11,848 nt of DNA from Phycisphaerae bacterium (GTDB taxonomy: Bacteria > Planctomycetota > Phycisphaerae > UBA1845), in contig BQJS01000155.1 in the NCBI GenBank assembly GCA_021604825.1, positions 1-11,848 of the forward strand, written 5' to 3'. The position numbers and the translations under genes were made by a program. Positions 7,225 to 11,848 of the stretch are shown piece by piece (the first letter of the stretch is position 1; each line of letters begins with the position of its first letter). The notes below the pieces were generated by a model. It saw nothing but the letters and a program-made list of their open reading frames with translations. It searched no databases and was not told the origin of the DNA.

Positions 7225-7393
7225 TACACGAACGCTTGTTCCGCGTTCGGGCAATCGTCTGGTAGCCCGCGAACGTGTCATAAGTCCTTCGGCGTTCATC
7301 CCAGTTGCACTCCTTCAAGCCCACGCGATCTTCGACATTTCCGTTCGGCGTCCCCCAATTCGTATTTTAGGTTTGCCCTGTCCGGTCAGCGTC

Positions 7394-7412
7394 CACCGCA
7401 ACTTGTGCGGTG
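7394..7412 (+). other. Small hairpin upstream of the InlB-repeat gene
   Basis: CACCGCA (7394-7400) and TGCGGTG (7406-7412) pair over seven bases around the loop ACTTG. It lies 60 bases before the start codon at 7472, possibly within the leader. It may be structural or chance; no U-tract follows. Confidence 0.3.
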
Positions 7413-7471
7413 CGGCGATGCCGGGGCACTGGATGAACTTTGACCGCCCACACAATGACAGGGGACCAAAC

Positions 7472-8137
7472 ATGAGTTTCACAAAGAACCAATCGATCGT
7501 GATGTTGATGGCACTCGCAGCGGTGCTTGCGCTGGCCGCACCGGCGTCAGCCCAACTAAGTTTGACGGCAGTTGTTGAGCCCGAAGAGGGCGGTAGTGTC
7601 GCAATCTTTCCAAATGATGCCGAGTTGGTGGCCGGGCAGCAGGTGACGCTGACCGCAACGCCGGCTGAGGGGTTTACCTTCTTTGGTTGGGAAGGCAGCA
7701 TTACCGCCGAACAAAGTTCGATTACCTTCGAGATGACCGACGACACTGAGTTGACGGCTGTCTTCGTTGAGGATGCGGAAACGTTCAATCTTAATGCGTT
7801 CATCGATCCATCAGGCGCGGGCACGATCTTGCGTGACCCGGTGGCGTTCGATTATGACCCGGGCACCGAAGTGACGCTGACGGTGTTCGCCAACGAAGGT
7901 TTCGTCTTCACGGGTTGGGCCGGTGACGTGCCCGAGGACCAGGACGCCGAGAGCGACTCGATTGTTGTGACGCTCGATGCCGATCTCGACATCCAAGCCA
8001 CCTTTGCAGCCGGCTCGACACTGGACGATTCAAGTGCCGGCGGTTCGATCGGTTGCGGATCGCTCGGCATGATCAGCCTCGGCAGCATGTTCGCGATGAT
8101 GTTCGCCACGGGCCGCACGAGAGCCCGCCGCAATTAA
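7472..8137 (+). CDS. Secreted protein with two InlB-type (Listeria-Bacteroides) repeats and C-terminal anchoring tail
   Basis: A 221-residue exported protein. Residues 1-27 form a signal peptide ending APASA before Gln28. Two copies of the divergent InlB B-repeat follow, at about 28-98 and 101-180. Each has the family signature of an extracellular small beta domain: VEPEEGGSV, then VTLTATPAEGFTFFGWEGS and TELTAVF in copy one; IDPSGAGTI, then VTLTVFANEGFVFTGWAGD and DIQATF in copy two. Residues 190-221 make a tail of a Gly/Cys motif (GGSIGCG, Cys195), about 15 hydrophobic residues and an Arg cluster (RTRARRN). This is the layout of tripartite sorting signals such as GlyGly-CTERM. The ATG at 7472 was chosen because the signal peptide starts there and an AGGGGA site lies six bases upstream; the frame extends further upstream without coding character. 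Probably a surface-displayed binding or structural protein; ligand unknown. Monocistronic, with its own terminator. Confidence 0.8.
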   Translation: MSFTKNQSIVMLMALAAVLALAAPASAQLSLTAVVEPEEGGSVAIFPNDAELVAGQQVTLTATPAEGFTFFGWEGSITAEQSSITFEMTDDTELTAVFVEDAETFNLNAFIDPSGAGTILRDPVAFDYDPGTEVTLTVFANEGFVFTGWAGDVPEDQDAESDSIVVTLDADLDIQATFAAGSTLDDSSAGGSIGCGSLGMISLGSMFAMMFATGRTRARRN

Positions 8138-8256
8138 AGAACCGAAGTTGCAAGTAACGAATCGAAATCGGCGGGGCAACCGCCATCAATGGATACAAGC
8201 TGCGAAGTTGTCAATCGCATCGAAGAAAGTCGCAGTTCATCCAAGCAGTACCAAGC

Positions 8257-8297
8257 AAGGGTCCGGCGCACTCGTGGGGGGAGCGCCGGACCTTTTT
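8257..8297 (+). terminator. Rho-independent terminator after the InlB-repeat gene
   Basis: GGTCCGGCGC (8260-8269) pairs perfectly with GCGCCGGACC (8283-8292) around a 13-base loop and runs straight into TTTTT (8293-8297); AAG before the 5' arm can lengthen the stem. It lies 120 bases after the stop at 8137 and separates this gene from the convergent STAND gene ending at 8341. The minus-strand side lacks a U-tract, so it acts mainly for the plus strand. Confidence 0.88.
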
Positions 8298-8340
8298 GCA
8301 TGGATGTGTCTTGAGCGACTTGTCTTGCTTCTTAGCATGT

Positions 8341-10734
8341 TTAAGGACGCTGCTGAGAACTATTGAGCCTATTCAGCAAATTTTCAGCATCCTCGTCTCC
8401 CTCTTTGGCCCGTCGGAGCCATTTCAAGTCTTTTTCGCATTGAGCAATATACGGATGTTGATCATCCAGCGACATTCGGAAAATCCGCAATGCAAGTCTG
8501 TACAGCAGCTCTGCACGCCCGAAACGTCTGACGGTGAAATAGACGCCGGCGAGATTGTTTAGGATTACTCCGTAGTCCGGGTGATTCTTGCTGAACGCCG
8601 TTCGTTTGATTTTTCGCGCTTGTCTTAATAGCCGCACTGCATCTTCGTGTTTGCCCGTCATTCTATGAAGTTCGGCAAGATTGCTGAGCCCCGTCGCGTA
8701 GTCCGGATGTTGATCTCCCAATACTTTAAGTGTGATCACGTTTGATTCGCGGTACAACTTTTCTGCCTCTTCGTATTTTCCAGAATACATTCCAATAGTT
8801 GCAAGATCGTTGAGGCTCACGGCAATCGAAGGGTCGTGCTTGTCAAGAACCGCCCGTTTGATTCTCAGCGCTTTGCCAATGAGTGAGACGCTCTTTTTGT
8901 ATTTCCCCAATTTCCAACAAGTCTTGCCCAAGCTATTAAGGCTCGTCGCGTAGTGCCGATGTTGGCGTCCAACTTTACGGGAGCAGAGTTCTGTGGCTAA
9001 TTCAAATAGCCGCTCGGCTGCATTGTGTTGTGCTTGTTCATCAAGAAAAGTCCCGGCATCGTGTGCCAACTGCAGAAATTCTGGCTCCGCGACATTGTAA
9101 GTCTCGGCGTACGTACATACTTGGACTATATGAGGCATAAGGCGACGGATGAGTTTCCAGTTTTCAAACTTGTTTTCTGGGTAGGCCCTATCCATCATTC
9201 GGATAGCTTGTAATGCCCATCGGTGCAACGCGGCATTGTCGAGTTCGGATCTCAATGCCGTTTGAACTAGTTGATGAACACTATAGCTCTTCATGTTTCT
9301 GTCGATGTTGACCAGCGAGAAACGAGTGAGAAGTTGGAGGACTTCGTGGATAGCAAGTTCCGGGGTGCTCGATTCGGAGAGCAACTCAGCAAGTGCCGTA
9401 TTGGTCGCGGAAATTCCTTGCCGGATCAGTTCATGCGGAATGTCGGAAGGAGCGAGAAATGCGGACAGTCGCAAGATATCAGCCGAAGCAGGCGATTGAG
9501 ATTCGACTTCATCGAAATTCACCGCCCAAGTGGTTGCAACCGAATCTGGATATTCTCCCATCGCGGGCTTGCGGCGCTCTAGGAGGCCCAACTCTTCTTT
9601 CTGTGCATTAAACGCTTCAACGTAGGCTGCAAAGTCTATGTTCAACGCTTTGATGTAAGCACCTGCTTGTTCAAGAGCAAGTGGGAGAAAACCCAGCAAC
9701 TTTGCGAGATCCCTCGCCGCTTCTGTTTCTTCCTTGCTGGGTCGATTCCGACTAGTGCGCGCAAGAAGAAACTCTGCCGCATCGATTGGTGATAAGAGGG
9801 GCAACTCAATCGGGCTCAAGATTCCGATCGCGTCAAATAGAGTTGCACGTGAGGTTAGCAGGATGTGGCCATCACCAAACCGAGGGAGAAGGTCTTTTAG
9901 CAATTCGGGAGTATCGGCATTATCAAAGACCATTAGCCAACTCTCGTTCGCCTCGAGCCACTGTCTAAGCTCACGACAGGCGCTTTTAGGGTCGTTCTGA
10001 TCAAAGGGTAGATTCAGATTGCGCGCTGACTCCGCCGTAGCCTGCTGCAATTCAATCTCCGTCTCGGACCGCATCCAGAAAATGGCTTCGTAATCATTCC
10101 TAAATCGATATGCATACTCGACGGCGACTTGAGTCTTACCAATTCCGCCCAACCCTCGAATCGCCTGCCTCGTTCCGTTGCGTTCGCCCGAAGTCAATGA
10201 GCTGCGCAAGTTGCGGATCAGCTCGTCGCGTCCTTTGAAGCATGCGTGCCGACCGAACGGTACATTAAATACAGGCTGTTTATAGGTTTCACCTCTTACG
10301 TTTCTGTCAAACGATTGATCTTGGACTACTGCGATCGTCTTCAAAGTTGATGTGAGCATATGCCTAAACTGATCCAACAGTTCTGCGTTGGATTGATTCA
10401 GGTCTGCACGCAGCATTGCCAGTATTGCTTCTATTCTCTCGAGCCCTGCCTGAGATTGCTGAAATTGCTCGATTTGTTCCTGAACTACCTCATTGAGTTC
10501 CTCTTCGGTCGCACCCTTTATTGCTTTCCCATGTGACTCTGGCAGTTCGATGTTCTTAGACTTGAGTTCTGCTGCAAATGTCGCGGGTCCCTTGATCCAC
10601 CACTGCGAGTCTGATGCGGCCAATATGGCTTTGAGTGCGGCGCGGAGAATAGTATGACGATTGGACTCGGACATGTCCGTTTGATTGTAGGTCATCGGTC
10701 CGGGCGTACAAGCCATCAGAGTTTCTGAAATCAC
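8341..10734 (-). CDS. STAND/NLR-like ATPase: NB-ARC-type NTPase with C-terminal TPRs
   Basis: A 797-residue predicted signal-transduction ATPase of the STAND class, which includes plant NLRs, APAF-1 and bacterial NLR-like anti-phage sensors. Order: residues about 20-140 are a helical N-terminal region of unknown type with coiled-coil-like character at 76-135. FGRHACFKGRDELI (160-173) leads into the NTPase. Walker A is GLGGIGKT (194-201) and Walker B LMVFDNAD (267-274). A sensor-like strand ILLTSR is at 291-296, the GLPL-equivalent LGFLPLALEQAGAY at 347-360, and a winged-helix region ends with an MHD-like HQLVQ (487-491). TPRs of kinesin-light-chain type fill about 590-770. No TIR, nuclease, protease or membrane segment is visible, so the effector is either the N-terminal region or a partner not in the window. 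The GTG start overlaps the upstream stop as GTGA, suggesting coupling; ATG codons at 10716, 10695 and 10674 are alternatives, and MSESNRHTIL at 10674 is the most natural-looking start. GC is near 50 percent on lines counted, below the overlapping gene. Confidence 0.85.
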   Translation of the reverse strand: MISETLMACTPGPMTYNQTDMSESNRHTILRAALKAILAASDSQWWIKGPATFAAELKSKNIELPESHGKAIKGATEEELNEVVQEQIEQFQQSQAGLERIEAILAMLRADLNQSNAELLDQFRHMLTSTLKTIAVVQDQSFDRNVRGETYKQPVFNVPFGRHACFKGRDELIRNLRSSLTSGERNGTRQAIRGLGGIGKTQVAVEYAYRFRNDYEAIFWMRSETEIELQQATAESARNLNLPFDQNDPKSACRELRQWLEANESWLMVFDNADTPELLKDLLPRFGDGHILLTSRATLFDAIGILSPIELPLLSPIDAAEFLLARTSRNRPSKEETEAARDLAKLLGFLPLALEQAGAYIKALNIDFAAYVEAFNAQKEELGLLERRKPAMGEYPDSVATTWAVNFDEVESQSPASADILRLSAFLAPSDIPHELIRQGISATNTALAELLSESSTPELAIHEVLQLLTRFSLVNIDRNMKSYSVHQLVQTALRSELDNAALHRWALQAIRMMDRAYPENKFENWKLIRRLMPHIVQVCTYAETYNVAEPEFLQLAHDAGTFLDEQAQHNAAERLFELATELCSRKVGRQHRHYATSLNSLGKTCWKLGKYKKSVSLIGKALRIKRAVLDKHDPSIAVSLNDLATIGMYSGKYEEAEKLYRESNVITLKVLGDQHPDYATGLSNLAELHRMTGKHEDAVRLLRQARKIKRTAFSKNHPDYGVILNNLAGVYFTVRRFGRAELLYRLALRIFRMSLDDQHPYIAQCEKDLKWLRRAKEGDEDAENLLNRLNSSQQRP
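8425..8967 (-). repeat. 42-residue TPR array of the STAND protein
   Basis: Residues about 590-770 contain kinesin-light-chain-like TPR units. The motif HxxYA recurs with its final residue at 596, 638, 680, 722 and 764, an exact 42-residue period, as HRHYA, DPSIA, HPDYA, HPDYG and HPYIA. Between them lie LG(K)..Y..A...Y..AL.I helices. Such arrays usually bind peptides or proteins and serve as the ligand-sensing end of STAND proteins. Confidence 0.85.
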
Positions 10735-11848
10735 TCCACGAGTTGCAAAGACGCCGCCCTCGTCTGGGCTACCTTGTCGTTGTCAGAAAGCCTTTTCCCA
10801 ATTGCAGAATTACGCCGGCGACCCTTGCGATTCATCCGAAGTGTGACCAACCCCGCCACTGTCAAAAACGTCGAGAAAGGAACGAACGTGCCGCACAACG
10901 CGTTGCCTTCGAAGTAGAAGATTGTGCGGCCGGATAGTCTGGCGGAGTCTACGCAGTCTGTTAAGCCGGCGTCTAGTAGCTCTTGTTCGCTGATCAGGGT
11001 TAGCTTGGCGATTTGCTGCGGGGCGTCCAGGTCGATTGGGTTGACGGTTGCGAACGACACTTCGGAGAGCAACCACATGCGACTGTCTTCGATGCCGCTG
11101 CGGCGGACGATGCCGTCGTGTTCGATTTGACCGCGTTCTCTTAGATTGCTGTCGGTCATCTGAATGATCTGCAATCCGTCAATAAACTCGCCGGTCTCGC
11201 GATCGAACACGGCATACGGCAGCAGCACGATGCCCAGGTCATCCAGCACGCCCAGGGCCTTCTCGTCGACGGTGGCTTCCGAACCCACGCTGAATCGGTT
11301 CAGGCTTTCGACGATCACGCGCGACAAGAGCGTCGGATTGGCGAGGTTGCTGACGTCGTAGAGGGAGACGGCTGGCTCGAACGCGGCACCGCTTGTAAAG
11401 CCCACACCGAGCAATCGATCGCCCAGCGGTACCAGATGCGTGCTGAATCCCGGACCGGCCAACTCGCCGGATACCGTTGGGTTGGCGGGGTCGGACAGGT
11501 CGATCACGTAAAGTGGGTCATTTCCGCCGGACGAAACCATGTACGCGCGTGGCCCGTCAAAGCGGACCGTGCGTAGCGTTTCTTGCGTGGTCACAGGCAA
11601 CACGGCTGATCGCGTCACATTGTCCGGATCGCTGACATCGTAGGCATACAAGGCGAGCGTTTGCGTGAAGTTGCTTGGGTTGAAGTCCTGGGTGACGATG
11701 CGAAACGTGCCTTCGCTTGCGCTCATACTGAATCGATCGCGCACCGTCCCGGGCACGCGGAAGCTATCGCGTCGTTCGATGAAGCCGTTCGTGCTGGAGA
11801 TATCCACGTAAGTAACACGCGTGGTGTCGGATTCGGTGAGGTCGTCGC
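10731..11848 (-). CDS. Secreted beta-propeller domain protein (PF09826-like), C-terminal part, 5' end outside window
   Basis: The frame runs off the window at 11846, leaving about 371 residues; a GTG at 11807 is internal. The sequence follows the beta-propeller family remembered as PF09826. It has FRVPGTVRDRFSMSASEGTFRI early, then ETLRTVRFDGPRAYMV, DPLYVIDLSDPANPTVSGEL, PGFSTHLVPLGDRLLGVG and VSLYDVSNLANPTLLSR. These are successive blades with Asp-rich turns. Near the end it carries LCGTFVPFSTFL and a further hydrophobic stretch followed by RMNRKGRRR, a Cys-Gly/hydrophobic/Arg tail like that of the InlB-repeat protein. Unusually, 26 more residues follow the Arg cluster before the TGA (10733-10731), and the stop overlaps the STAND GTG. 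Likely exported and membrane- or surface-anchored; ligand or enzymatic role unknown. Confidence 0.8.
   Translation of the reverse strand, partial: DDLTESDTTRVTYVDISSTNGFIERRDSFRVPGTVRDRFSMSASEGTFRIVTQDFNPSNFTQTLALYAYDVSDPDNVTRSAVLPVTTQETLRTVRFDGPRAYMVSSGGNDPLYVIDLSDPANPTVSGELAGPGFSTHLVPLGDRLLGVGFTSGAAFEPAVSLYDVSNLANPTLLSRVIVESLNRFSVGSEATVDEKALGVLDDLGIVLLPYAVFDRETGEFIDGLQIIQMTDSNLRERGQIEHDGIVRRSGIEDSRMWLLSEVSFATVNPIDLDAPQQIAKLTLISEQELLDAGLTDCVDSARLSGRTIFYFEGNALCGTFVPFSTFLTVAGLVTLRMNRKGRRRNSAIGKRLSDNDKVAQTRAASLQLVE

Noticed and set aside
7175..7471. Upstream extension of the InlB-repeat reading frame
   Set aside because: The extension runs through the palindrome and lacks coding character; a complete signal peptide starts at 7472 with an AGGGGA site before it.

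Overview
The window looks like chromosomal DNA from a free-living Gram-negative-type bacterium, most likely a member of the Planctomycetota (perhaps Phycisphaerae). That placement is an inference. It rests on a secreted-protein repertoire of a lipoprotein with cysteine-rich repeats, InlB-type repeats and beta-propeller proteins with Cys-Gly/hydrophobic/Arg tails, on generally weak Shine-Dalgarno use, and on moderately high GC. No rRNA, tRNA, CRISPR array, transposase or integrase was seen.

Layout from left to right. (1) Positions 1-343 hold the 3' end of a coenzyme A biosynthesis gene (phosphopantothenate-cysteine ligase, CoaB domain). (2) Positions 399-3313 hold a two-gene alpha-glucan operon, a GT4 glycogen-synthase-like glycosyltransferase followed 17 bp later by a GH57 alpha-amylase-like enzyme. 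A near-consensus sigma70 promoter (TTGACA-N16-TATACT) precedes it. The sequence straight after GH57 carries what looks like the broken 5' end of a glycogen phosphorylase gene, which would have been the third gene of this operon. (3) Positions about 3449-4353 are a roughly 900 bp spacer with no recognisable gene, one good promoter candidate and, at its end, a strong ribosome binding site. (4) Positions 4354-7044 encode an 896-residue, extremely acidic putative surface lipoprotein. It has a lipobox, a 36-cysteine repeat region and a long beta-rich S-layer/RTX-like domain, and it is closed by a textbook intrinsic terminator. (5) Positions 7077-7471 are a spacer rich in hairpins, including a 59 bp near-perfect palindrome. 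(6) Positions 7472-8137 encode a secreted protein with two InlB-type repeats and a C-terminal anchoring tail, followed by a second intrinsic terminator. (7) On the minus strand, 11848-10731 hold the 3' part of a secreted beta-propeller protein, and 10734-8341 a 797-residue STAND/NLR-like ATPase (NB-ARC-type plus kinesin-light-chain-type TPRs). The two reading frames overlap by four bases.

How the genes relate: GT4 and GH57 (with the lost phosphorylase) form one glycogen/alpha-glucan metabolism unit. The surface lipoprotein, the InlB-repeat protein and the beta-propeller protein are cell-envelope proteins, and the last two end in similar sorting-like tails. The STAND protein has the architecture of bacterial NLR-like immune sensors, has lower GC than the gene it overlaps, and is the best candidate for an undescribed function here. 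No partner effector gene is visible in the window.
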